The position numbers and the translations under genes were made by a program. This document shows, one piece after another, positions 56,634 to 63,932 of a DNA stretch of 63,932 bases. The notes under the pieces were generated by a model. The model made no database searches and was not told the origin of the DNA. It worked only from the letters and a program-made list of their open reading frames with translations. The stretch is from Tistrella bauzanensis. GTDB lineage: Bacteria; Pseudomonadota; Alphaproteobacteria; Tistrellales; Tistrellaceae. Location: positions 1 to 63,932 of the forward strand of contig NZ_BMDZ01000032.1 of NCBI RefSeq assembly GCF_014636235.1, read 5' to 3'. Numbering within the stretch: position 1 is the first letter of the stretch; every line of letters begins with the position of its first letter.

Positions 56634-56954
56634 ATGGCGTGGATCATTCTGTTTCTGGCCGGGTTGTTCGAGATCGGCTGGGCGGTCGGGCTCAAATACA
56701 CCCACGGTTTCAGCCGGCTGTGGCCGTCGGTGTTCACCGCGGCCAGCATGCTCGTATCGGTGGTTCTGCTGGGCGTGGCACTGAAGCAGTTGCCGCTCGG
56801 CACCGCCTATGCGGTCTGGACCGGCATCGGCACCGTCGGCACGGTCATCTTCGGCGTTCTGGTGCTGGGGGAACCCGCGACGGCCGCCCGTCTGGCCTGC
56901 ATCGTGCTGATCGTGGCCGGCATTGCCGGCCTCAAGATTCTGTCGGCGCATTGA
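56634..56954 (+). CDS. gdx: Guanidinium exporter of the SMR family (Gdx/SugE)
   Basis: The 106-residue four-helix protein has Glu13 ([21 protein letters not shown]) as the proton/substrate carboxylate and [20 protein letters not shown], the Gdx signature rather than the EmrE one. Gdx proteins exchange guanidinium for protons. The candidate guanidine-II riboswitch directly upstream supports this function and induction by guanidine. Confidence 0.92.
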   Translation: MAWIILFLAGLFEIGWAVGLKYTHGFSRLWPSVFTAASMLVSVVLLGVALKQLPLGTAYAVWTGIGTVGTVIFGVLVLGEPATAARLACIVLIVAGIAGLKILSAH

Positions 56955-57123
56955 GCCTTTGCCATGCCTGCGACCGCAGGTCGCAGCGCGGCTGTGCCGA
57001 TTGTTGCGGATTCATGTCGAAGATCGTTTTGTCAAGCCGTGAACTGCACAGGAATCAGGCCCAAGTGGATTGGTACAGGGCACGGCGCCTCAGCCGTTCC
57101 CCACATCCGAATGGAGAGCCATC

Positions 57124-57477
57124 ATGACCAAAGGTTCGCCGACCATTACCTTCCGCAATCTCGATCGGTCGCTTGCGATCGAGAGCGCGATACGCGACCG
57201 GGCCGCGTTGATCTATCGCATGGGTGCGCGGATCGAGCAGCTTCAGGTGGTGATAGAGGCCGCGAACCGGACGAATGATCGCATTCAGGGGCTCACGGTG
57301 CGCGTCGAGATGGCGGTGCCGGGTCCGGATATCGTGGTGACACGGATCCGGCCGCGGGTGTCGGGCCCAGAGGATGTGGTGCAGGTGGTGCGTGATGCGC
57401 TCGATACCGCCCGGCGCCAGTTGGCGCAGCGGCTGTCGGTGCGGCGCGATGCCGTGCGCGACCGGCGCAGTGCCTGA
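57124..57477 (+). CDS. HPF/RaiA-like ribosome-associated protein
   Basis: The 117-residue protein resembles the short hibernation-promoting fold: ITFRNLDRSLAIESAIRDRAALIYRM, IEQLQVVIEAANR, VRVEMAVPGPDIVVTR and VVRDALDTARRQLAQRL. It lacks the long C-terminal dimerisation domain and several basic residues are conserved, so it may bind the ribosome or another RNA target. Moderately sure. Confidence 0.72.
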   Translation: MTKGSPTITFRNLDRSLAIESAIRDRAALIYRMGARIEQLQVVIEAANRTNDRIQGLTVRVEMAVPGPDIVVTRIRPRVSGPEDVVQVVRDALDTARRQLAQRLSVRRDAVRDRRSA

Positions 57478-57544
57478 TGCCGGCGATGACTGGCGGAGCC
57501 GCCGCCTGAACCGGCGGCGCCCTGCTCGAACCATGGATCAAACC

Positions 57545-57576
57545 ATCCCGCCAGTTTCGACTGGCGGGATTTTTTT
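57545..57576 (+). terminator. Rho-independent terminator after the HPF-like gene
   Basis: ATCCCGCCAGT-TTCG-ACTGGCGGGAT forms an 11-bp stem with a stable UUCG loop and is followed by TTTTTT. Confidence 0.92.
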
Positions 57577-57657
57577 GTGCGGCCGCCTGCCACCTCAGAC
57601 GAATGATGAACACGGTTGCAAAATGACACGCGCTCGGATATCCATCAGATGTAAATG

Positions 57658-57690
57658 ATGTGAAAATAAATCAATCATAACTGTTCACAT
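57658..57690 (+). promoter_or_regulatory. AT-rich dyad upstream of the TRAP operon
   Basis: ATGTGAA and TTCACAT form an inverted repeat with 19 bases between, in an AT-rich stretch 60 bases before dctP. It could be an operator or CRP-like half-sites; the wide spacing makes it uncertain. Confidence 0.3.
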
Positions 57691-57750
57691 GTCGATGCGG
57701 GTCGGGGCCTGCATCGGGAGGGCGGGGATGATCAAGGGGGCGGGGTAGGC

Positions 57751-58800
57751 ATGAGCGGCTGGAGAGGGCGGGTCCGCGCGGGATGCGGCGCGACTGTTGC
57801 AATGACGGCTCTGGTCATGGGCGCCGGTCTACCGGCGGTGGCTGCCGCCGCCGACACGGTGCGCTTTGCCCATTGGGTGCCGACGACGCATGAACTGCAT
57901 CGCGGGGTCGAGGCCTGGAGCCGTTCGGTGACCGAGGCATCGAAGGGGACGCTGGACGTCCAGGTGTTTCCGGCCGAACAACTGGGCAAGGTGCGCGACC
58001 ATTACGACATGGTCGCAAGCGGCATCGCCGATCTGGCGCTGGTGGTGCCGGGCTATACTCCCGGCCGTTTTCCGATCGTGTCCGTGCTGGAACTGCCATT
58101 CCTGGTGCCGGGGGCCGCTCAGGCCGCGGCACCCTTCGACACTTGGTATCGGCCGATGGCACCGCTGGAGATGCCCGCGGTGACCTATTGCCTCGGCATC
58201 GTTCAGGAACCCGGTATTCTGCATACCAGGGTGCCGGTGGCGCGGCCCGATGACGTCGACGGCATGAAACTGCGCCCGGGCTCGGCTCTGGTCGGGCGGC
58301 TGTTCGCGTCGATGGGCGCCTCGGCCGTGTCAATCAGCGCGCCCGAGGCGCGCGAGGCGGCGGCGCGCGGCGTGATCGATGCGGCCACGCTCGCCTATGG
58401 CACGCTGGTTTCGTTCGGGCTCGACAAGGTTCTGAACCATCACCTCGACCTGCCGCTCTACAGCGTGCCGGTGCTCTATCTTGCCAACACCGCCTGGTAT
58501 CAGGGGCTTGCCGGCGATGCCAAGGCGGCGGTCGACGCGCATTGCTCCACGGTCTGGGCCGTGACGCAATCCACCGGCTGGGGCAATTGGGAACGCGCCG
58601 GCGCCAAGACCCTGGCCACGTTGCCGGGGCAGGTCTTCACCAAACCGGATGAGGCGGAACGTGCCTTGTGGGAAGCGACCGGCGCGCCGTTCCGTGCCCA
58701 ATGGGTCGTGGACGCCAATGCCAAGGGCATCGATGGCGAGACGGCGTTGCGCGATCTGGAAGCGGCGATTGCCGCCGCGCCGCCGGTGCCGGCGGATTGA
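57751..58800 (+). CDS. dctP: TRAP transporter substrate-binding protein (DctP family)
   Basis: The 349-residue protein has a signal peptide (about residues 1-34, ending AVAAAAD), then DctP features VRFAHWVPTTHELHRGVEAW, VQVFPAEQLGKVRDHYDMVASGIADLALV and AREAAARGVIDAA. It binds an organic acid in the periplasm for DctQ/DctM. Downstream genes follow closely; an acyl-CoA ligase at the end suggests that the ligand is a carboxylic acid to be activated. Confidence 0.9.
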   Translation: MSGWRGRVRAGCGATVAMTALVMGAGLPAVAAAADTVRFAHWVPTTHELHRGVEAWSRSVTEASKGTLDVQVFPAEQLGKVRDHYDMVASGIADLALVVPGYTPGRFPIVSVLELPFLVPGAAQAAAPFDTWYRPMAPLEMPAVTYCLGIVQEPGILHTRVPVARPDDVDGMKLRPGSALVGRLFASMGASAVSISAPEAREAAARGVIDAATLAYGTLVSFGLDKVLNHHLDLPLYSVPVLYLANTAWYQGLAGDAKAAVDAHCSTVWAVTQSTGWGNWERAGAKTLATLPGQVFTKPDEAERALWEATGAPFRAQWVVDANAKGIDGETALRDLEAAIAAAPPVPAD

Positions 58801-58810
58801 TGATGGCCGG

Positions 58811-59329
58811 ATGGGATGGCGATCGATGCAGCGTGCCTTGCGGCGACTGACCGCGATGGTCGAGACAGCGGCGGCCACGACCGCGGCGACGGCGCTGGGT
58901 ATAGCGGTGCTGGCCGGGGCGGGGGCCGCGTTGCTGCGCTACATCGCCGGCATCGCCGTGCCGGATGGCTTCGACATCGTGCGGCTGACCGGCGGCATCG
59001 CCGCATGCTGGGGCATTGCCGCGGCGATTGCCGCCGACGATCTGATCCGGATCGACCTGATCGCCGGCCTGGGGCGGCGGGCCGGCCGGCTCGCCGCGCT
59101 CACCGGCGCGATCGGGCTGGCGGCCGGCGGCCTGCTGCTGGCGCGATCCGGTGTGCTGGGCGCCATGTCGCTGACCTATAGCGGCGAGACCACGGCCGAT
59201 CTGCAGATGCCGCTCTGGCCCGCGCATCTGGTGATGGCGGCGGGGTTGGCGGTGGCGGCGCTGGCCGGCCTGTGCCGGATGCTGATGGCGGTGCTGCCGC
59301 CTGAGCCCGTCGACGGGGGTGCGCCATGA
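58811..59329 (+). CDS. dctQ: TRAP transporter small permease (DctQ family)
   Basis: The 172-residue protein has four membrane helices and a DctQ-like helix 1 (AATALGIAVLAGAGAALLRYIAG) and AAAIAADDLIRIDLIAG. It starts 10 bases after dctP and overlaps dctM by 4 bases. ATG 58826 is another possible start. Confidence 0.87.
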   Translation: MGWRSMQRALRRLTAMVETAAATTAATALGIAVLAGAGAALLRYIAGIAVPDGFDIVRLTGGIAACWGIAAAIAADDLIRIDLIAGLGRRAGRLAALTGAIGLAAGGLLLARSGVLGAMSLTYSGETTADLQMPLWPAHLVMAAGLAVAALAGLCRMLMAVLPPEPVDGGAP

Positions 59330-60630
59330 TCGATGGCGGGCTGGCGGCGATCGGCGGCTTCGTGGCGCTGTTCGGGCTGGCGGTTCTGCGGGTGCCGGTG
59401 GGCTTTGCCATGCTGCTGGCAGGGCTTGGCGGCATCGCCGCTACCGTCGGCGTCGGGCCGGCAGCGGCGATTGCCCTGCAATCGCCGCTGCGCACGCTGA
59501 CCGCGCATGACATGTTGCTGATCCCGATGTTCATCGCGATGAGTGCGCTCGCCAACCACACCGGGCTGGGGCGGGAACTGTATGGCGCCGGGCAGGCCTG
59601 GGCCGGCCATCGCCGCGGCGGGCTGGGGCTTGCCACCATTCTGGCCAGCGCCGGCTTTGCCGGCATCTGCGGATCCTCGGTCGCCTCCACCGCCGCGATG
59701 GCGCGTGTGGCGCTGCCGGAGATGCGCGCCCATGGCTATGCGCCAAGGCTGGCGGCCGGCACCGTTGCCGCCGGCGGCACGCTGGGCATCCTGATCCCGC
59801 CATCCCTGGTGCTGGCCTTGTATGGCCTGCTGACCGAACAGGACATCGGCAAGCTGTTCATCGCCGGCCTGCTGCCGGGTCTTCTCGCGGTGGTGCTGTA
59901 CGGGCTGGCGGTGTCGTGGGTGGCGCGCCGCGATCCCGGGGCCGCCCCCCGGGCGCCGCGCACGCCCTGGCGCGGGCGGCTGGTATCGCTGCGCGGCTTG
60001 TGGGCGGTGCTCCTGATCTTCGCGGGCATCATCGGCGGCCTGTATCTGGGGGTGTTCGCGCCCAGCGAGGCCGGTGCCATGGGCGCGCTGGGTGTCGCCG
60101 TCGTCGGGCTGGTCCGGGGCCGGCTGGATGCCCGTGCCGTGCGCGCGGGGCTGACGGAAGCCGCGCGGACCGCCGCATCGGTGATGGTGGTGCTGATCGG
60201 GGCGCTGGTCTTCGGCTATTTCCTGGCGTTGACCCGCGCGCCGCAGATGCTGGTGGCGATGCTGGCCGATACCGGCCTGCCGCCCTGGGGGGTGATGGCG
60301 GCGATGCTGGCCGGATATCTGCTGCTGGGCTGCGTGCTCGACACTCTGGCGATGATCGTGCTGACCGTGCCGATCACCTATCCGGTGGCGATGGCGCTGG
60401 GGTTCGATCCGATCTGGTTCGGCGTGGTGGTGACCATGACCGTCGAAATCGGCCTGATCACGCCGCCCTATGGGCTGAATGTGCTGGTCCTGAACACGAT
60501 CGCGCGCGATGTGGGGCTGATCGACATCTATCGCGGTGTGGCACCCTTCGTCTGTGCCGACCTGGTCCGGCTGATCCTGATCTGTCTGCTGCCCGGTATC
60601 GTGCTGTGGCTGCCATCGACCATGGGATGA
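59326..60630 (+). CDS. dctM: TRAP transporter large permease (DctM family)
   Basis: The 434-residue protein has about 12 membrane helices with GFAGICGSSVASTAAMARVALPEM, GTLGILIPPSLVLALYG and VVVTMTVEIGLITPPYGLNVLVL, the standard Na+-coupled DctM features. It is translationally coupled to dctQ. Confidence 0.95.
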   Translation: MIDGGLAAIGGFVALFGLAVLRVPVGFAMLLAGLGGIAATVGVGPAAAIALQSPLRTLTAHDMLLIPMFIAMSALANHTGLGRELYGAGQAWAGHRRGGLGLATILASAGFAGICGSSVASTAAMARVALPEMRAHGYAPRLAAGTVAAGGTLGILIPPSLVLALYGLLTEQDIGKLFIAGLLPGLLAVVLYGLAVSWVARRDPGAAPRAPRTPWRGRLVSLRGLWAVLLIFAGIIGGLYLGVFAPSEAGAMGALGVAVVGLVRGRLDARAVRAGLTEAARTAASVMVVLIGALVFGYFLALTRAPQMLVAMLADTGLPPWGVMAAMLAGYLLLGCVLDTLAMIVLTVPITYPVAMALGFDPIWFGVVVTMTVEIGLITPPYGLNVLVLNTIARDVGLIDIYRGVAPFVCADLVRLILICLLPGIVLWLPSTMG

Positions 60631-60636
60631 GGTGAC

Positions 60637-62235
60637 ATGCGCGCGATCGATCCGTTTCTCCGTGGCCTGTCGCTGGCGCCGGACCGGCCGGCGCTGATCG
60701 ACGCAAAGGCGCCGGACCAGCCGGTCAGCTATGCGGCGCTTGGCACCATGGTCGAGGCCCTGGCCGGATGGCTGGCGGGGGTCGCTCTGGCCGGAGGCGG
60801 CGAAGCGCCTGGACGCGTGGCCGTGTTGTCGCCCAATGCGGCACGTGGCTTCGCCGTGGTGCTGTCCTGCCTGCGCGCCGGCATCACCTGGGTGCCGATC
60901 AACGCCCGCAATGCGCTGGACGAAAACCTGTTCATCATGAACCAGGCGAAGGTGTCGGTGCTGGCGGTTGCCGATGCCTTCGCCGACGATCTGCCGCGCA
61001 TTCTGGCGGCCGTGCCCGGGATCACCGCGGTGCTGATGCTGGGCGACGCACCGCCACCGGCAGGCGGGGGTGGGCTGGTGGTGGCGGTGGCCGACGGCGT
61101 GCTGGCCGATCCGCCACCACCGGCGCCGGATCCTGTTCACGATCCTGATCGGGTGTCGTCGGTGCTGTCGACCGGCGGCACCACCGGCCGGCCGAAGGGG
61201 GTGGTGTGGACCGATCGGATGTGGGAAGCGCTGACCCTGTCGATCTGGGCGCATATGCCGATGACCGATGGTGCGCCGCCGGTCCATCTGGTGGCGGCGC
61301 CGATGACCCATGCGGCGGGGGTGATCGCCGTTCCGCTGCTGGCGGGTGGTGCTACGACCGTCATCCTGCCGCGGGCCGATCCGCAGGCGATCATGGCGGC
61401 GATCGCGCGCCACCGGGTCACCCATCTGTTCCTGCCGCCGACCGTGATCTACATGATCCTGGCCGATGCCGAGGCGCGCCGTCACGACACGTCGTCCTTG
61501 CGCTATCTGATCTATTCGGCGGCCCCGATGGCCCCCGACAAACTTGCCGACGCCATGGCGCTGTTTGGTCCGGTGCTGGTGCAGGGCTATGGCCAGGCCG
61601 AAATTCCGCTGATGGGCACGTTCATGGGCGCCGCCGAACATGCGGCGGCACTGGCATCCGGCAACCGCGCCCGGCTGATGTCGGCCGGCCGGCCGGGGCT
61701 CGCCTCCGCCGTGTCGATCCGCGACGATGCCGGCCGGCCGGTGCCGGTGGGCGAAACCGGCGAGATCTGCTTCCGTGGCAGCCTCATCACCCCGGGCTAT
61801 GACGGTCGACCGGACCTGACCGCCGAACACCGCTTCGGCGACTGGCACCGCACCGGCGATCTGGGCTTCATCGATGCCGAGGGCTATGTCTCGATCGTCG
61901 ATCGCGCCCGCGACATGATCATCAGTGGCGGCTTCAACGTCTATTCGGCCGAGGTTGAGCGCGCAATCCTGGCCCATCCGGGCATCCGGGATTGCGCCGT
62001 GATCGGCGTCCCGCACGACATCTGGGGCGAGGCGGTCACCGCGATCATAGAACCGGTATCGGGCACCGGACTCGATCTTGACGCGCTGTCGGCACAGCTT
62101 CGAGCGGAACTGGGAGGCGTGAAGGCACCCAAGGCGATCGAGATCTGGCCCGAACTGCCGCGCAGCCCGGTTGGCAAAGTGCTGAAGCGTCAGATTCGCG
62201 ACACCCACTGGAAAGACAGATTGAGGAAGATTTAA
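60637..62235 (+). CDS. AMP-dependent acyl-CoA synthetase/ligase
   Basis: The 532-residue ANL-superfamily enzyme has the phosphate loop STGGTTGRPKGVVW (about residues 178-191), GYGQAEIPLMGTF, HRTGDLGFIDAEGYVSIVDR and the C-terminal catalytic lysine region GKVLKRQIRD. It would activate the acid taken up by the adjacent TRAP transporter; chain type unknown. It begins 6 bases after dctM. Confidence 0.93.
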   Translation: MRAIDPFLRGLSLAPDRPALIDAKAPDQPVSYAALGTMVEALAGWLAGVALAGGGEAPGRVAVLSPNAARGFAVVLSCLRAGITWVPINARNALDENLFIMNQAKVSVLAVADAFADDLPRILAAVPGITAVLMLGDAPPPAGGGGLVVAVADGVLADPPPPAPDPVHDPDRVSSVLSTGGTTGRPKGVVWTDRMWEALTLSIWAHMPMTDGAPPVHLVAAPMTHAAGVIAVPLLAGGATTVILPRADPQAIMAAIARHRVTHLFLPPTVIYMILADAEARRHDTSSLRYLIYSAAPMAPDKLADAMALFGPVLVQGYGQAEIPLMGTFMGAAEHAAALASGNRARLMSAGRPGLASAVSIRDDAGRPVPVGETGEICFRGSLITPGYDGRPDLTAEHRFGDWHRTGDLGFIDAEGYVSIVDRARDMIISGGFNVYSAEVERAILAHPGIRDCAVIGVPHDIWGEAVTAIIEPVSGTGLDLDALSAQLRAELGGVKAPKAIEIWPELPRSPVGKVLKRQIRDTHWKDRLRKI

Positions 62236-62250
62236 GGGTAAGGACAATTG

Positions 62251-62291
62251 ATTGGAAACATCACCTTGACCTTCAGGTCAAGGTGGCCAAT
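62251..62291. terminator. Hairpin downstream of the acyl-CoA ligase
   Basis: CACCTTGACC-TTCA-GGTCAAGGTG is a perfect 10-bp stem with a tetraloop, extended by outer ATTGG/CCAAT arms. It starts 15 bases after the ligase stop. There is no T-run, so it may attenuate or protect the transcript. Confidence 0.6.
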
Positions 62292-62344
62292 CTTGAAGGC
62301 CAAGTGGCGATCTGCGCCACCGCATCACGACCTTGAGGTCTTTC

Positions 62345-62668
62345 ATGTCCGCCCCTTCGTCCTTGCCGGGAACTGCTGGCACCGGCGCCACCGGCATGGG
62401 GGCGTCCGCCAGCCGTCCCGGTCTCCAGGTTCTGGCCATCGCCGAGGCTGATCCGCGCCGCGACGCGATCGAGCGTCGGCTTGCCACGGTGGCGCTCGAT
62501 GATCTTCTGGCGCTGCATACACGGACGCTTGTCGCCGCGCGCACCGCCCGTGCCGCCAACGACATGCCGCGGCTGTTCGATCTGGTGCGGGGTCTGAAAA
62601 CCCTGCAACGGATCGCTGGCGACCGTGGTCATGTGATCATGGCGCCGACGGTGTCCCGGCCTCGCTGA
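62345..62668 (+). CDS. Small hypothetical protein
   Basis: The 107-residue protein is not recognised. After a Ser/Gly/Ala-rich start it has a charged helical section (IAEADPRRDAIERRLATVALDDLLALHTRTLVAARTARAANDM). It has no membrane segment and lies between the ligase and azlC. It may be real, as its codon use matches neighbours, but evidence is limited. Confidence 0.45.
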   Translation: MSAPSSLPGTAGTGATGMGASASRPGLQVLAIAEADPRRDAIERRLATVALDDLLALHTRTLVAARTARAANDMPRLFDLVRGLKTLQRIAGDRGHVIMAPTVSRPR

Positions 62669-62708
62669 CCATCCATACCGCACGCCACTGACGGGTACGC
62701 CCCCGCCT

Positions 62709-63514
62709 ATGTCCGACCACGTGACGCCCGATGACGCGCCATCCCCCGGTGTTGCGTCCATCCCCTTGAAAACCGCCTGGCTTGCCCGCTTCAAACTCGC
62801 GCTGCCGATCATGGCGGCCTATCTCTCGGGTGCGTTCTCGTTCGGGTTGCTGGCGATCGAAAGCGGATTGCCGCCCTGGGCTGCCGTTGCCATGTCGGTG
62901 CTGGTCTATGCCGGCGCCGCGCAGTTCATGGCCGTGGCGCTGATCGCCGCCGGCACCGCCATGCCAGCGGTGGTGCTGGCCGTGGGCGTGCTGAACCTGC
63001 GACCCTGGCCTTGCCCGGCATCCGGCCGGCCGTGGGGCGCCTTGGCTGGCCCGCCCGCATGGCGCTTTATGCCGGCATGACCGACGAGGCCTTTGCGGCC
63101 GCAAGTTTCGCCACCGCGCCTGCCGCCGGCCGGCCGGCGGCGTTGGGCACTCTGGTCTTTGCGATCTATCTGTCGTGGATCATGGGCACGGCAGCCGGTA
63201 TCGCCGCCGGCGCGCTTGTGCCGGCCGATCTGCGGGCGGCGATGGCGGCCGGTTTATACGCGCTGTTCGTGGCGCTGCTGGTGCCGGGGCTGAAGGCGCG
63301 TCCCGCCATGGCATGGGTGGTGAGTGCGGCCGCGATCGTGAACGCGGCGCTCAGCCCGTTCATGCCGGCCGGGGTGGCGCTGCTGCTGTCCATCCTGTGC
63401 GTGGCCGGCGGTTATGCTCTGGTCGCCGGTGGCCGTGGCCCTGATGCGACGGTATCTGCCGGTGACGGGCGGCGGGGATCGGGGCGGCGGGGGCCGGGGG
63501 GGATGCAGCCGTGA
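62709..63514 (+). pseudogene. azlC: Branched-chain amino acid exporter subunit AzlC, frameshifted
   Basis: The N-terminal part (AWLARFKLALPIMAAYLSGAFSFGLLAIESGLP, VLVYAGAAQFMAVALIAAGT, VVLAVGVLNLR) is AzlC up to about 63000. From about 63005 the family sequence (LALPGIRPAVGRLGWPARMALYAGMTDEAF) continues in the +2 frame, and some residues of the HLL-type loop are missing. A short deletion with a frame change is the likely cause; a sequencing error is possible since only one site is affected. AzlD follows with a GTGA overlap. Confidence 0.75.
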
Positions 63515-63813
63515 TGTCCGATCCGATGCTGCTGATCACCGTATTGGGCATGATGGTGGTCACTCTGGTGCCGCGCGTGCTGCCGGCAATGCTGCCGACC
63601 GGCTGGCGGCCGGGGCGGCGCGCGCAGGCCTTTCTGGATGCGGTGCCGTTTGCGGCGCTGGGAGCGCTGATCATACCCGGCGTGTTCCAGATCGAGGGCG
63701 GCATCATGGCGGGTGCTGCGGTGGTTGCCGGTGCGGCGGTCGCGGCCTTTGCCCGTGCGCCGCTGGCGATCACGGTGGCGATCGGTGTCGCCATTGCCTA
63801 TCTGATGGCATAG
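63511..63813 (+). CDS. azlD: AzlD-family small subunit of branched-chain amino acid exporter
   Basis: The 100-residue hydrophobic protein (LLITVLGMMVVTLVPRVLPAML, AFLDAVPFAALGALIIPGVF, four helices) is AzlD, partner of AzlC. GTG 63511 or ATG 63514 may start it. The last 119 bases of the window show no gene. Confidence 0.88.
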   Translation: MMSDPMLLITVLGMMVVTLVPRVLPAMLPTGWRPGRRAQAFLDAVPFAALGALIIPGVFQIEGGIMAGAAVVAGAAVAAFARAPLAITVAIGVAIAYLMA

Positions 63814-63932
63814 CCGGCCATGGCATTGCCGGTCCGCGGGCGGCGGCGGGCCAGGGCAACGAGTCCAGGTTAACGCGCTTGCAGAGCCGCCATGAGGTAT
63901 TGTGTGTCCCACGTAGCAAGTTTGCGCCTGGC

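Noticed and set aside
59176-62247. Minus-strand open frame of 1023 codons opposite dctM and the acyl-CoA ligase
   Set aside because: Its translation is a His/Arg/Gln-rich string without any domain, and the plus-strand genes on the other side have clear families. Long antisense frames are common in DNA with strongly G/C-ended codons.
63814-63932. Partial gene at the right edge
   Set aside because: No frame in the last 119 bases shows recognisable protein similarity; it may be part of a flanking repeat but the piece is too short to say.

Overview
The window is high-GC DNA (roughly two thirds G+C, strongly G/C-ended codons) from an alphaproteobacterium. The taxonomic pointers are a purC-purS-purQ-purL-bolA-grx4 gene order, a DUF1476 protein (zeta inhibitor of alphaproteobacterial F1-ATPase), an sfsA-map-radC run, and many TTT, TRAP and BMP-type uptake systems. 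A Rhodospirillales member such as Tistrella would fit, but that is inference. Both edges look like contig edges. The first ~72 bases are much lower in GC and replace the N-terminus of a tctC gene.

Layout. 1-7.4 kb: tctCBA uptake genes, a divergent LysR regulator, a cupin protein fused to four rhodanese-like domains, and a translationally coupled cystathionine beta-lyase-type enzyme, together resembling an organosulfur catabolic locus. 7.5-9.8 kb: an ATZ/TRZ amidohydrolase with a divergent TetR regulator. 9.8-16.1 kb: an iron/siderophore surface-signalling locus (fecI-type sigma, fecR, TonB receptor with STN domain, DUF3649, PepSY, DUF3325). In it fecR carries a stop and a frameshift, and the receptor has an amber codon at codon 5. 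16.2-25.2 kb: housekeeping core (grx4, bolA, purLQSC, fabI, DUF1476, a phosphoesterase, purB). 25.4-35 kb: a membrane class III cyclase, radC, map, sfsA, an epimerase, a CinA/MoaB-domain protein, tRNA-Leu(UAA), an unrecognised low-complexity protein, an SDR pair and a chimeric SDR/DUF2269 gene.

35-41.3 kb: a xanthine dehydrogenase-family molybdoenzyme operon (L, S, M subunits plus a cupin), a quinone oxidoreductase and its divergent LysR. 41.3-51.1 kb: a coherent nitrogen-scavenging locus. A BMP-type ABC importer (binding protein, two permeases, dual ATPase) is interleaved with two isochorismatase-fold hydrolases and divergently paired with a GntR regulator and allophanate hydrolase. The parts match uptake and stepwise hydrolysis of biuret/triuret to ammonia. 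51.1-57.6 kb: STAS protein, mobA, a TetR/tautomerase/glyoxalase unit with three operator copies, an MFS/XRE pair, a Gdx/SugE guanidinium exporter preceded by a strong guanidine-II (mini-ykkC) riboswitch candidate, and a ribosome hibernation-type protein. 57.7-63.9 kb: a TRAP transporter (dctPQM), an acyl-CoA ligase, a small unknown protein, and azlCD with azlC frameshifted.

Most curious items: the two-hairpin guanidine riboswitch with a structured linker, the predicted biuret/triuret locus, the cupin-tetrarhodanese fusion, a gene apparently made by deletion between an SDR and a DUF2269 gene, a decayed iron-signalling cassette with two Fur-like boxes, and a glyoxalase I lacking its first metal ligand.
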